A DNA stretch of 64,000 nt from Streptomyces sp. BHT-5-2 (GTDB lineage: Bacteria > Actinomycetota > Actinomycetes > Streptomycetales > Streptomycetaceae). Position 1 is the first letter of the stretch. Every line of letters starts with the position of its first letter. Positions 25,524 to 34,272 of the stretch are shown one piece after another. Both the position numbers and the translations under genes were made by a program. The notes below the pieces were generated by a model. It saw only the letters and a program-made list of their open reading frames with translations, was not told the DNA's origin and made no database searches. Location of the stretch: contig NZ_CP081497.1 of NCBI RefSeq assembly GCF_019774615.1, forward strand, positions 1,612,001 through 1,676,000, read 5' to 3'.

Positions 25524-26810
25524 TCAGCCCGCGCGGGTCTCGTCGTGGCGTTCGGCGGCCGGGGACTCCGCGGGAGCGGGGATGCCGGTGGCAGCGGGGG
25601 AGGCCGGGGGACGGGTGGCACGGGGGCGCAGCCAGCGGTAGCCGGCGAGCGCCACCAGGGCGGCCAGGACGCCCGCGGCGAGCGGTACCAGGTAGCCGCG
25701 CGCGGCACCGGCCGCGTCCACCACCCAGCCGGCCGCCGACGAGCCCAGCGCCACACCCACCGCGAGACCGGTGCTCGTCCACGTCATGCCCTCGGTCAGC
25801 TGCGCCCGCGGCACATGCTCCTCGACCAGCGCCATCGTGGTGACCATCGTCGGCGCGATCGACAAGCCGGCGAGGAACAGCGTGACGGCCAGCAGCACCA
25901 GCGACCCGCTCAGCGACGCCGCCAGCTGCAGCGGCACCATGCTCACCGCCATCGCGGCCACTCCCACCAGCCACCGGCGCGACGGCGGCCCCGCCAGGTG
26001 CAGCAGCCCGAACACCGCACCGGCCACACACGACCCCAGTGCGTACACCGCCAGCACCAGGCTCGCCGCGGCTTTGTGGCCCGCCGCCTGGGCGAACGCC
26101 ACGGTCACCACGTCGATCGCCCCGAAGATGGCGCCGGTCGCCACGAACGTGCCCACCAGCACCCGCAGCCCCGGCGACCGCAGCGCCGACCCCTTCGTCT
26201 GCTGAGCCCGCGGATGCGGCACCGGCTCCGTGGTGCGCTGCGCGGTCAGCCAGAACACCCCCGCCGCCAGGAACGCCCCGGCCAGCAGCGGCCCGGCCTC
26301 CGGGAACCACGCCGTCGACAGCCCGATCGACAGGATCGGGCCGAGGATGAAGCACATCTCGTCGACGATCGACTCCCAGGAGTACGCGGTGTGCAGTTCC
26401 CGCGGCGCCCCTCGGTACAGCTCCGCCCAGCGCGCCCGCACCATCGAGCCCACACTCGGCACGCACCCCGCGCAGGCCGCGAAGGCGAACAGCGTCCAGT
26501 CCGGCCAGCGCTGCTGCGCGCTCAGCAGCAGCCCGGCGACCGCTGCCAGCGCCACCAGCGTGGCTGGACGCAGCACCCGGCGCTGGCCGTGCCGGTCCAC
26601 CAGACGGGAGATCTGCGGCCCGAGGACCGCCGCGGACAGCGCCAGCGTCGCGGACAGCGCCCCGGCCAGGCCGTACCGCCCGGTCAGCTGGGACACCATC
26701 GTGACGATGCCGATGCCCGTCATCGACAGCGGCATCCGCCCCAGCAGCCCTGCGGCGGAGAACGACTTGGTGCCGGGGCGGCCGAAGATGGCGCGGTAGG
26801 GACTGGGCAA
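25524..26810 (-). CDS. Major facilitator superfamily transporter
   Basis: A 428-residue MFS protein with about 12 predicted membrane helices. The A-like loop between helices 2 and 3 reads RLVDRHGQRRVLRP. It has no large soluble domains, and its C-terminal tail is Pro/Ala-rich. It probably exports small molecules by proton antiport; the substrate is unknown. I chose a TTG start at 26810 (reading LPSPYRAIF) with GGAG 7 bases upstream, because family members begin there. A longer frame reaches into the promoter of the divergent hemH. Confidence 0.86.
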   Translation of the reverse strand: MPSPYRAIFGRPGTKSFSAAGLLGRMPLSMTGIGIVTMVSQLTGRYGLAGALSATLALSAAVLGPQISRLVDRHGQRRVLRPATLVALAAVAGLLLSAQQRWPDWTLFAFAACAGCVPSVGSMVRARWAELYRGAPRELHTAYSWESIVDEMCFILGPILSIGLSTAWFPEAGPLLAGAFLAAGVFWLTAQRTTEPVPHPRAQQTKGSALRSPGLRVLVGTFVATGAIFGAIDVVTVAFAQAAGHKAAASLVLAVYALGSCVAGAVFGLLHLAGPPSRRWLVGVAAMAVSMVPLQLAASLSGSLVLLAVTLFLAGLSIAPTMVTTMALVEEHVPRAQLTEGMTWTSTGLAVGVALGSSAAGWVVDAAGAARGYLVPLAAGVLAALVALAGYRWLRPRATRPPASPAATGIPAPAESPAAERHDETRAG

Positions 26811-26973
26811 CGGGGCGCTCCGCCGGGTGAGGAGAACGGTAAGGAATGTCTGTGGCCGATACAGCTTACGGGCGCCGAGGTGCCCCGCGCCTCCCGGTTT
26901 CCGCCCGCCTTCCCACCACCTCCACCGGGGGCCTGCCCCCCCGCCCCGACCCGGGAGTGGGAGGATCGGAGGC

Positions 26974-28128
26974 ATGCCCGAACAGTGCGACCCCCGTCCG
27001 TACGACGCCCTCCTCCTGCTGTCCTTCGGCGGTCCCGAAGGCCCCGACGACGTCGTGCCTTTCCTGGAGAACGTCACCCGCGGCCGCGGCATCCCCCGCG
27101 AGCGCCTCAAAGAGGTGGGTCGGCACTACTTCATGTTCGGCGGCGTCAGCCCCATCAACGCCCAGAACCGCGAACTCCTCGACGCCCTCCGCAAGGACTT
27201 CGCCGGACACGGGCTCGACCTGCCCGTCTACTGGGGCAACCGCAACTGGGCGCCCTACCTCACCGACACCCTGCGCACCATGGTCACCGACGGCCACCGC
27301 CGCATCGCCGTCCTGGCCACCAGCGCCTACGCCTCGTACTCCGGCTGCCGCCAGTACCGCGAGAACCTCGCCGACGCGCTGACCGTCCTCCGGGCCGAGG
27401 GGCTCCCCGTCCCGCAGGTCGACAAGCTGCGCCACTACTTCAACCACCCCGGCTTCGTCCGCCCCATGGTCGACGGCGTGCTCGCCGCCCTCGCCGAGCT
27501 CCCCGAGGAGACCCGCGCCGGCGCCCACATCGCCTTCACCACGCACTCCATCCCCACCGCGGCCGCCGACACCTCCGGTACCCCCGACGACCACACCGAC
27601 GACGGCACCGGCGGCGCCTACGTCGCCCAGCACCTGGACGTCGCCCGGGTCGTCGCCGACGCCGTGCGGGACGAGACCGGCATCGACCACCCCTGGCAGC
27701 TCGTCTACCAGTCCCGCAGCGGCGCCCCGCACATCCCCTGGCTGGAGCCCGACATCTGCGACCACCTGGAGGAGCTGCACGGCGCCGGCGTCCCCGCCGT
27801 CGTCATGGCCCCCATCGGCTTCGTCTCGGACCACATGGAGGTCAAGTACGACCTCGACACCGAGGCCACCGCCAAGGCCGCCGAGCTGGGCCTGCCGGTC
27901 GCCCGCTCCGCCACCGTCGGCGCCGACCCCCGGTTCGCCGCGGCCGTCCGCGACCTCCTCCTGGAGCGCGCCGGCACCGAACGCGGCACCGCCCCCGAGC
28001 GCTGCGCCCTGGGCGCCCTCGGCCCCTCCCACGACCTCTGCCCCGTCGGCTGCTGCCCGGCCCGTGCACCGCGCCCGGCGGCCGCCGGCGCCGACTGGAC
28101 CGGCCCCACCGCCGACGCCCCGGCGTAA
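26974..28128 (+). CDS. hemH: Ferrochelatase (coproporphyrin-type)
   Basis: A 384-residue ferrochelatase, which inserts ferrous iron into the porphyrin ring. In actinobacteria the substrate is coproporphyrin III, so cpfC is an alternative name. Signatures include LLSFGGPEGPDDVVPFLENV, PVYWGNRNWAPYL, the catalytic His of THSIP and the Glu region of GFVSDHMEVKYDLD. Actinobacterial enzymes bind a [2Fe-2S] cluster: candidate Cys ligands are Cys125 (SGCRQY) and the C-terminal Cys344, Cys356, Cys360 and Cys361. ATG 26974 has GGGAGG 9 bases upstream. Confidence 0.93.
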   Translation: MPEQCDPRPYDALLLLSFGGPEGPDDVVPFLENVTRGRGIPRERLKEVGRHYFMFGGVSPINAQNRELLDALRKDFAGHGLDLPVYWGNRNWAPYLTDTLRTMVTDGHRRIAVLATSAYASYSGCRQYRENLADALTVLRAEGLPVPQVDKLRHYFNHPGFVRPMVDGVLAALAELPEETRAGAHIAFTTHSIPTAAADTSGTPDDHTDDGTGGAYVAQHLDVARVVADAVRDETGIDHPWQLVYQSRSGAPHIPWLEPDICDHLEELHGAGVPAVVMAPIGFVSDHMEVKYDLDTEATAKAAELGLPVARSATVGADPRFAAAVRDLLLERAGTERGTAPERCALGALGPSHDLCPVGCCPARAPRPAAAGADWTGPTADAPA

Positions 28129-28176
28129 GCAGCCCGCCCGAGCCCCCGACCACCGCTCGTCCGAGCAAGGAGCACC

Positions 28177-28992
28177 GTGCCCGACCCCCGGCCCACCGAT
28201 CCCCTCCACGACGAACTCCTCGCACTGGCTCTGGAGGCCGCCGACCGCGCCGCGACCCTGCTGCGCGACGGCCGCCCCGCCGACCTGGGCGTGGCCGCCA
28301 CCAAGACCAGCCCCATCGACGTCGTCACCGAGATGGACATCGCCTCCGAGAAGCTGATCACCGATGTCATCGGCGAGCACCGCCCCACCGACGGCTTCCT
28401 GGGCGAGGAGGGCGCCGGCAGCACCGGTACCAGTGGCGTCCGCTGGGTCATCGACCCCGTCGACGGCACCGTGAACTACCTCTACGGACTGCCCTCCTGG
28501 GCGGTGTCCATCGCGGCCGAGCAGGACGGCGAAACCGTCGTCGGCGTGGTCGCCGCCCCGATGCGCGGCGAGACGTTCCAGGCCGTCCGCGGCCGCGGCG
28601 CCCACCTCAACGGCGAACCCCTCCGGCACCGGCCCGCCCCGCCGCTCTCCCAGGCCCTGATCGGCACCGGCTTCGGCTACCTCACCGAGCGGCGCGCCGC
28701 CCAGGCGGAGGTCGTGCGTACCCTGCTGCCTCAGGTCCGCGACATCCGCCGCGGCGGCTCGGCCGCCATCGACCTGTGCGACGTGGCCTGCGGCCGGCTC
28801 GACGGCTACTACGAGCGCGGCCTCAACCCCTGGGACCTGGCCGCCGGCGTCCTGATCGCCTCGGAGGCCGGAGCCCTCACCGGCGGCCGCCCCGGCCGGC
28901 CCGCCTCCCACGAACTGACCGTCGCCGCCTCCCCGGGCGTCTTCGCCGTCCTCCAGCCCCTGCTGGACGACCTCGGCGCCTGGCACGACTGA
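28177..28992 (+). CDS. Inositol monophosphatase family protein
   Basis: A 271-residue magnesium-dependent phosphatase. The metal ligands are visible in LGEEGAG, WVIDPVDGTVNYLYG and NPWDLAAG. Members remove phosphate from inositol 1-phosphate, histidinol phosphate or 3'-phosphoadenosine phosphate; the exact substrate cannot be told. The GTG start has AAGGAG 5 bases upstream, and the gene follows hemH by 48 bases, so the two are probably one transcript ended by the terminator at 29027-29069. Confidence 0.9.
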   Translation: MPDPRPTDPLHDELLALALEAADRAATLLRDGRPADLGVAATKTSPIDVVTEMDIASEKLITDVIGEHRPTDGFLGEEGAGSTGTSGVRWVIDPVDGTVNYLYGLPSWAVSIAAEQDGETVVGVVAAPMRGETFQAVRGRGAHLNGEPLRHRPAPPLSQALIGTGFGYLTERRAAQAEVVRTLLPQVRDIRRGGSAAIDLCDVACGRLDGYYERGLNPWDLAAGVLIASEAGALTGGRPGRPASHELTVAASPGVFAVLQPLLDDLGAWHD

Positions 28993-29026
28993 GGCGCCAC
29001 CGAGGTCCGCGGACCGCGTACGGACA

Positions 29027-29069
29027 CGGCTGCGCCCCGGCACCCTCCCTCGGTGCCGGGGCGCAGCCG
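29027..29069. terminator. Strong bidirectional terminator
   Basis: A perfect 18-base-pair stem (29027-29044 with 29052-29069; core GCTGCGCCCCGGCACC) with a 7-base loop ends the hemH transcript and the convergent small gene. Confidence 0.9.
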
Positions 29070-29088
29070 CTGTCCTGCGAGGCCGGGA

Positions 29089-29259
29089 TCAGGCGTTGAC
29101 GCCGAAGCGCACGCCGTGCTCGGTCGCCAGGCGCCGCAGGTCCTCGAGCTCCGCGAGCTCGACCTCGGCGAGGAACTCGTCACCCGACTCGCGGGCCCGG
29201 ACCAGATCGGCTTCGGTGTTCTGTATGCGCTGCAAAATACCTGCGGTGAACGCGTCCAT
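29089..29259 (-). CDS. Small conserved protein, function unknown
   Basis: A 56-residue, mostly helical, acidic protein (MDAFTAGILQRIQNTEADL...). Leu/Glu periodicity suggests a short helical hairpin or coiled coil. The start at 29259 is preceded by a purine-rich GAGGGGG, whereas the longer frame has a composition unlike coding DNA. It lies divergent from cutR. I do not recognise a named family. Confidence 0.65.
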   Translation of the reverse strand: MDAFTAGILQRIQNTEADLVRARESGDEFLAEVELAELEDLRRLATEHGVRFGVNA

Positions 29260-29579
29260 GGTGCGCCCCCTCGTCGTGGGTCGGTGGCACGGGGGTGTGC
29301 CGACAGGCGGGTCGATCACGGCGTGGCCCCTGCGATGGAAAACCAAGCGCGGCAAGACGCTGGTACAGGGCGTGATCGCGGGTGTGCAGACGTCCTCCCC
29401 ACCGGCACCCTCAGGGAAACCTCAAACGCCCCGAAAATCCGGGCCCCGCCGCCCAGGCGACCGCCCTCCGCCCGTCCACACCCCCCTTACCGCCGGTTTA
29501 TGACTCTTCGGGGCAGGATGGAAGGGCTCCGATCGTTGTTGTGCCCTGCTCATCGCGGGCCGTAAGGAAGGACTGCGAC
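29260..29579. promoter_or_regulatory. Divergent spacer upstream of cutRS
   Basis: These 320 bases should hold the promoters for the small gene (left) and cutRS (right). A ribosome site AAGGAAGGA lies at 29563-29571. I found no repeat strong enough to name an operator. Confidence 0.35.
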
Positions 29580-30233
29580 GTGCGTGTTCTCGTCGTCGAG
29601 GACGAGCAGCTGCTCGCCGATGCTGTGGCCACCGGACTACGCCGGGAGGCCATGGCCGTCGACGTGGTCTATGACGGCGCCGCCGCGCTGGAGCGGATCG
29701 CGGTCAACGACTACGACGTCGTCGTTCTCGACCGCGACCTCCCGCTCGTGCACGGCGACGACGTCTGCCGCAAGCTCGTCGAGCTGGGCATGCCCACCCG
29801 CGTGCTGATGCTCACCGCCTCCGGCGACGTCAGCGACCGCGTCGAGGGCCTGGAGATCGGCGCCGACGACTACCTCCCCAAGCCGTTCGCGTTCACCGAG
29901 CTGACCGCCCGGGTCCGCGCCCTCGGGCGGCGCACGACGGTGGCCCTCCCGCCCGTACTGGAGCGCGCCGGCATCAAGCTCGACCCCAACCGCCGCGAGG
30001 TCTTCCGCGACGGCCGGGAGGTGCAGCTCGCCCCCAAGGAGTTCGCGGTCCTGGAGGTCCTCATGCGCAGCGAGGGCACCGTCGTCTCCGCCGAGCAACT
30101 CCTGGAGAAGGCGTGGGACGAGAACACCGACCCGTTCACCAACGTCGTCCGGGTCACGGTCATGACGCTGCGCCGCAAGCTCGGCGAGCCCGCGGTGATC
30201 GTCACCGTCCCCGGCTCGGGATACCGGATCTGA
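29580..30233 (+). CDS. cutR: Response regulator CutR
   Basis: A 217-residue OmpR-family regulator. The receiver domain has VEDE (acidic pocket), Asp51 in VVLDRDLP, and Lys in LPKPFAF. The C-terminal winged helix reads KEFAVLEVLMRSEGTVVSAEQLL and RVTVMTLRRKL. It closely matches the Streptomyces CutR protein, whose system responds to secretion or extracytoplasmic protein-folding stress and affects antibiotic production. The GTG start at 29580 gives the known protein length. The gene is six bases upstream of cutS. Confidence 0.95.
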   Translation: MRVLVVEDEQLLADAVATGLRREAMAVDVVYDGAAALERIAVNDYDVVVLDRDLPLVHGDDVCRKLVELGMPTRVLMLTASGDVSDRVEGLEIGADDYLPKPFAFTELTARVRALGRRTTVALPPVLERAGIKLDPNRREVFRDGREVQLAPKEFAVLEVLMRSEGTVVSAEQLLEKAWDENTDPFTNVVRVTVMTLRRKLGEPAVIVTVPGSGYRI

Positions 30234-30239
30234 CCGGCG

Positions 30240-31508
30240 ATGCCCTCTCTGCCCTCGTTCTCCGGCTCCAAGGCGGCACCGCCGCCGCCTCCGGTGCCGC
30301 CCAAGCCGGCCTGGGATCCGAAACCGGTCAATGTCCGGCCCTTCCCGTGGCTGCGGCCCACCATCCGGATACGGCTCACGCTGCTCTACGGCGGCATGTT
30401 CCTGATGGCCGGCATCGTGCTGCTCACGATCATCTACATGCTCGCCGCTGCCGCCCTGCACGACGGCAGCGCGCTGCCGTTGAAGATCCTCGGCGGGAAG
30501 TTCCAGTCCACCAGTGACATCTGCGACCTGCCCACCGAGACCTCCGGCGCGCTGCTCCAGGAGGCCGTGAACAACTGCCTGATGCACCAGCGGGCGGTCG
30601 CTCTCAACAACCTCCTCAACCGTTCGTTGCTGGCGTTGTTGGGTTTGACGATCGTGGCGTTCGCGTTCGGTTATGCGATGGCGGGGCGGGTGTTGTCGCC
30701 GTTGGGGCGGATCACGCGGACCGCGCAGCGGGTGGCGGGGTCGGATCTGCATCGGCGGATCGAGTTGGGGGGTCCGGATGACGAGCTGAAGGAGTTGGCG
30801 GACACCTTCGACGAGATGTTGGACCGGTTGGACCGGGCGTTTGAGTCGCAGCGGCGGTTCGTCTCGAATGCCTCGCATGAGTTGCGGACGCCGTTGGCGA
30901 TCAATCGGACGTTGTTGGAGGTGCAGTTGTCCGATCCGCAGGCGTCGCCGGAGGTGCAGCAGCTGGGGCGGACGTTGTTGGCGACCAATGAGCGCAGTGA
31001 GCAGTTGGTGGAGGGGCTGCTGTTGCTGGCGCGTAGTGAGAACAAGATCGTGGATCGGCGTCCGGTGGATCTGTCGGAGGTGGCTTCGCAGGCGGTGGAT
31101 CAGACGCGGGAGGAGGCGCAGGGCAAGGGGGTGCAGCTGCGGGGGGTGCGGCAGCAGGTGTTCGTGCAGGGCAACGGGGTGTTGTTGGAGCGGATCGCGT
31201 TGAATCTGGTGCAGAACGCGGTGCGCTACAACATCCCGGAGGGGGGTTGGGTGGAGGTGTCCACCGAGCCGCAGCCGGGGTGTGCGGTGCTGGTGGTCTC
31301 CAATACGGGGCCGGTGGTGCCGGCGTATGAGGTGGAGAACCTCTTCGAGCCGTTCCGTCGGTTGCGCACGGAGCGGACCGGCAGCGACAAGGGGGTGGGC
31401 CTGGGGCTGTCCATCGTCCGCTCGGTGGTCCGCGCCCACGACGGCACCATCACCGCCGAACCCCGCGAAGGCGGCGGCCTCGACATGCGCGTCGTCCTCC
31501 CCCTCTGA
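30240..31508 (+). CDS. cutS: Sensor histidine kinase CutS
   Basis: A 422-residue membrane kinase. A Pro-rich cytoplasmic start (about 1-40) is followed by TM1 (about 44-70), an extracytoplasmic loop with Cys95 and Cys113, TM2 (about 128-149), a HAMP linker, His215 in SNASHELRTPLA, and an HATPase (NLVQNAVRYN, GVGLGLSIV). The two loop Cys residues are the proposed redox sensors of CutS. Codon use shifts oddly inside the gene: from about 30620 to 31365 Leu is mostly TTG and many third positions are G or T, whereas both ends use C, as if that part came from another genome. Confidence 0.95.
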   Translation: MPSLPSFSGSKAAPPPPPVPPKPAWDPKPVNVRPFPWLRPTIRIRLTLLYGGMFLMAGIVLLTIIYMLAAAALHDGSALPLKILGGKFQSTSDICDLPTETSGALLQEAVNNCLMHQRAVALNNLLNRSLLALLGLTIVAFAFGYAMAGRVLSPLGRITRTAQRVAGSDLHRRIELGGPDDELKELADTFDEMLDRLDRAFESQRRFVSNASHELRTPLAINRTLLEVQLSDPQASPEVQQLGRTLLATNERSEQLVEGLLLLARSENKIVDRRPVDLSEVASQAVDQTREEAQGKGVQLRGVRQQVFVQGNGVLLERIALNLVQNAVRYNIPEGGWVEVSTEPQPGCAVLVVSNTGPVVPAYEVENLFEPFRRLRTERTGSDKGVGLGLSIVRSVVRAHDGTITAEPREGGGLDMRVVLPL

Positions 31509-32052
31509 CACCGGCCACGACGGCCCCGTACGACCGCTGGAGGGGTCGTACGGGGCCGCCGGGAGTTCCGGGCTACCCGGCGGTACGATCGCTCGCCCGG
31601 TGGCCGTACGCCCGGATTCCGTCCGCCCCGGCCCGGCTTTTCGGTTTGACGCGGCGGGGGGTCTCCGGGGATCCTTCGCCGAGTTCGCTTTGCGCGGAAT
31701 TCGGCGGGTCCGCCCGCCGTCCTGACCGTGTGTGATCCCTCACAGAGGCCCCTTTCCGGCCATCTACCCTCCGTGATCGAATTGCTTGGCGGAAAGCCGG
31801 GAAAATCCGGGTTTCCCCAGGCCCAGATCACGGGAAGTACACGTGATGGGCTGCGCGAGGTGCGACTTTCGGACCGTGTACGGTCCTGATCGCCATCCAA
31901 ACCGATCACCTCTTCAGGGGTGCGGTTGGGTGTCGATTGAGTAACAGACCTTGATGTGAGGCAAAATCTCCGCCTCAGGTCGGGCACAAGTCCGGCCTCT
32001 CACGCGTTACGAGCGCTGAGACACCGCAGACACCCAGAGGGGGAGAGCGACA
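31509..32052. promoter_or_regulatory. Long leader/promoter region before the DUF4193 gene
   Basis: This 544-base gap begins with the cutRS terminator and continues with a moderately A/T-rich stretch (31780-31980) that probably holds the promoter of the DUF4193 gene. A GGGGGAGAG ribosome site precedes ATG 32053. A near-match to the actinobacterial Crp site (GTG-N6-CTCAC at 31730-31743) is too weak to claim. Confidence 0.4.
31521..31558 (+). terminator. Terminator after cutRS
   Basis: A 15-base-pair perfect stem (31521-31535 with 31544-31558; CGGCCCCGTACGACC) begins 13 bases after the cutS stop. Confidence 0.87.
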
Positions 32053-32355
32053 ATGGCTACGGATTACGACACTCCACGCAAGACCGATGACGACCTCAAC
32101 GAGGACAGCATCGAGGAACTGAAGTCGCGGCGGAACGACAAGTCCGCCTCTGCCGTCGACGTCGACGAGTTCGAGCAGGCCGAGGGCCTGGAGCTCCCCG
32201 GCGCCGACCTGTCCAACGAGGAACTCGCCGTTCGAGTGCTGCCCAAGCAGCAGGACGAGTTCACGTGCATGAGCTGCTTCCTGGTGCACCACCGCAGCCA
32301 GCTGGCCGCCGAGGACAAGAACGGCAACCCGATCTGCCGCGACTGCGCGGCCTGA
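32053..32355 (+). CDS. DUF4193 family protein, zinc-ribbon-like
   Basis: A 100-residue acidic protein conserved in actinobacteria (DUF4193). The N-terminal 60 residues are charged and probably flexible. The C-terminus has two Cys pairs, FTCMSCFLVHH and ICRDCAA, forming a likely zinc ribbon. Related small proteins are abundant and are thought to act in transcription or development, but no function is established. It precedes the next conserved hypothetical gene by 12 bases. Confidence 0.88.
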   Translation: MATDYDTPRKTDDDLNEDSIEELKSRRNDKSASAVDVDEFEQAEGLELPGADLSNEELAVRVLPKQQDEFTCMSCFLVHHRSQLAAEDKNGNPICRDCAA

Positions 32356-32367
32356 CCGGCCAACGCC

Positions 32368-33237
32368 GTGCCAGGCGTGAACCCGTTCCGTAAGGGCCGC
32401 AAGGGCGGCGACGGTCCGGCGGCCGGCGCACGATCACGCGAGGAAACCGCGCCCGTGCCCGCCGACCCGACCGCCCACCCCGGGGAACGGACCACCGGTG
32501 GGCTCCAGCGGCGGGGCCGCCCGGCCTCGCTCGCGGACGCCGCCGTCCGGGGCGCCCGGAAGGGCCGCGACGGCGTACGGTCCGCGCTCGGCGTGATCGC
32601 CGACCGGATCATCGCCACCGCCCCCAGGATCCCGGTACGCGACCTCGCCACCCTGCGCGCGCACTTCCCCGGACTGACCCCCGAGGAGCTCGCCGACAAG
32701 CTGGTGGCGGGCGCCTGCGCGGGCACCGCCACCGTGGGCGCGGGCGTCGGCGCGGCCGCCATGCTGCCCGTACCACCGGCCCTGCCCGCCGAACTCGCCG
32801 CAGAGGTCGCGGGCGTCGCCTCCGTCGAGATCAAACTGATCGCCGAGCTCCACGAGGTCTACGGTCTGCGGCCGCCGGGCAACCGCACCCAGCGCGCCAC
32901 CGCCTACCTCACCTCCTGGACCGAGGAACGCGGCATCGACATCGCCAAACCCGCGTCCCTGAACGTCGCGCTCGGCGGGCAGATGAAGCGCGAACTCCGC
33001 CAGCAGATCATGAAGCGGACCCTGCGCAACCTGCCCAGCCTCACGCCGTTCCTGATCGGCGCCGCGGTCGGCGCGTTCCTCAACCGCCGCGACACCGGGA
33101 AGCTCGCCCACAAGATCCGCGCGGACCTGCGCCGTCGCCAGATCCCCTGGGACGCCCTCCCCGACGCCCCGGCCGCTCAGCCGCGCGCCGACGCCAGCGC
33201 CGCGACCAACCGCTCCGGCTCGCGCGTCGACACATAG
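32368..33237 (+). CDS. Conserved hypothetical protein
   Basis: A 289-residue protein. The first 60 residues are basic and disordered. A hydrophobic block (about 115-160, AGVGAAAMLPVPPALPAELAAE) followed by IKLIAELHEVYGL resembles the pattern in EcsC-family proteins, and another amphipathic segment lies near 225-245 (SLTPFLIGAAVGAF). The resemblance is weak and no function is inferred. The GTG start is 12 bases after the DUF4193 stop. Its last 61 bases overlap the convergent DUF3093 gene. Confidence 0.8.
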   Translation: MPGVNPFRKGRKGGDGPAAGARSREETAPVPADPTAHPGERTTGGLQRRGRPASLADAAVRGARKGRDGVRSALGVIADRIIATAPRIPVRDLATLRAHFPGLTPEELADKLVAGACAGTATVGAGVGAAAMLPVPPALPAELAAEVAGVASVEIKLIAELHEVYGLRPPGNRTQRATAYLTSWTEERGIDIAKPASLNVALGGQMKRELRQQIMKRTLRNLPSLTPFLIGAAVGAFLNRRDTGKLAHKIRADLRRRQIPWDALPDAPAAQPRADASAATNRSGSRVDT

Positions 33238-33620
33238 GCGTACGGCGTCGGATCCTCGGGGTCGGTGATCTTCACCCGCACCGCCGTCGGCACATAGCTG
33301 CGCAGCACCATGAAGGCGCGCGCATCGGCCTTGTGCGTCCGCCACGCGAGCGCCTCGGCGCGGTCCAGCGCCTCCGCCTCGCCCAGCGCCGACACCGGGA
33401 TCCGTGCGTCTCCCGCGATCAGCGCGCCGCCGACCACCCGGATCCGCACCGAGCCGTACGCGCTCACCGCCACCGCGGACAGCGCCGCGCCGCCGATCAG
33501 CCCGCCGAGCATCGGCAGCGTCCCCAGGGGCAGCAGCATCAGGGCACAGGCCACGCCGACGAGCGCGGCGATCAGCCACCAGGAGCGGGGCGCGGTGAGA
33601 CGTTCTTCGTACGACTGCAT
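33177..33620 (-). CDS. DUF3093 family membrane protein
   Basis: A 147-residue protein of the DUF3093 family. Two hydrophobic helices lie at about 14-56 (WWLIAALVGVACALMLLP and LGGLIGGAALSAVAV). A soluble C-terminal domain ends in RVKITDPEDPTPYAYVSTREPERL. Its function is unknown. ATG 33620 has GGAGG immediately upstream. Its 3' end overlaps the convergent plus-strand gene by 61 bases, so the two mRNAs could pair. Confidence 0.85.
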   Translation of the reverse strand: MQSYEERLTAPRSWWLIAALVGVACALMLLPLGTLPMLGGLIGGAALSAVAVSAYGSVRIRVVGGALIAGDARIPVSALGEAEALDRAEALAWRTHKADARAFMVLRSYVPTAVRVKITDPEDPTPYAYVSTREPERLVAALASARG

Positions 33621-33678
33621 GCCTCCAGCTTGGCACGGCGGCACCCACCCCCTGGCCGCGCGGGTAGGGTCTGCACTC

Positions 33679-34272
33679 GTGAGTGGAACTGACCAACCCA
33701 GGACGCGCCTGACGCCGCCCGAGGGCGCCAAGCCCCCGGTCCGGCATCCGGACGCGCCGGCCCCCGGAGAACTGCTCGGCGCGCACTACGACCGGTGCTT
33801 CGGCTGCGGCACGGGCCAGCCCCACGGGCTGCACCTGGAGGCCCGGGCCGGCGACGGCGTGTGCGTCACCGCCGAGTTCACCGTCAAGGAGGCCCACCAG
33901 GGTGCGCCGGGCCTGGCCCACGGCGGCGTACTGGCCACCGCGTTGGACGAGACGCTCGGCTCCCTGAACTGGCTGCTGCGGGTGATCGCGGTGACCGGCC
34001 GGCTGGAGACCGACTTCGTCGCGCCGGTGCCGCTGGGCACCGTGCTGCACCTCGAGGCGCAGATCACCGCCGTGGACGGCCGGAAGATCTACTCCACGGC
34101 GGTCGGCCGGATAGGCGCTCCCGACGGTCCGGTGGCGGTCCGCGCCCAGGCCGTCTTCATCGAGGTCAAGGTCGACCACTTCATCGACAACGGAAGGACC
34201 GAGGAGATCCAGGCGGCGATGGCCGACCCGGACCAGGTCAAGCGCGCACGTGCCTTCGAGGTGAACCCGTGA
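33679..34272 (+). CDS. PaaI-family hotdog-fold thioesterase
   Basis: A 197-residue protein. The central hotdog domain (about 35-155) contains the family block GLAHGGVLATALDETLG, whose Asp/Glu and His residues serve catalysis. An N-terminal motif CFGCGTGQPHGLHL (about 41-54) is shared with related proteins. It should hydrolyse acyl-CoA or a similar thioester. The GTG start at 33679 has a weak ribosome site. Its stop overlaps the dut start (GTGA), so it is co-translated with dut. Confidence 0.87.
   Translation: MSGTDQPRTRLTPPEGAKPPVRHPDAPAPGELLGAHYDRCFGCGTGQPHGLHLEARAGDGVCVTAEFTVKEAHQGAPGLAHGGVLATALDETLGSLNWLLRVIAVTGRLETDFVAPVPLGTVLHLEAQITAVDGRKIYSTAVGRIGAPDGPVAVRAQAVFIEVKVDHFIDNGRTEEIQAAMADPDQVKRARAFEVNP

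Noticed and set aside
25545..29099. Plus-strand open frame of over 1180 codons across the MFS gene, hemH and the phosphatase gene
   Set aside because: It crosses three well-supported genes in a wrong frame and reads as Arg/Pro repeats.
31730..31743. Crp-like GTG-N6-CTCAC element before the DUF4193 gene
   Set aside because: One consensus position is wrong and such short matches are expected by chance in 64 kb.
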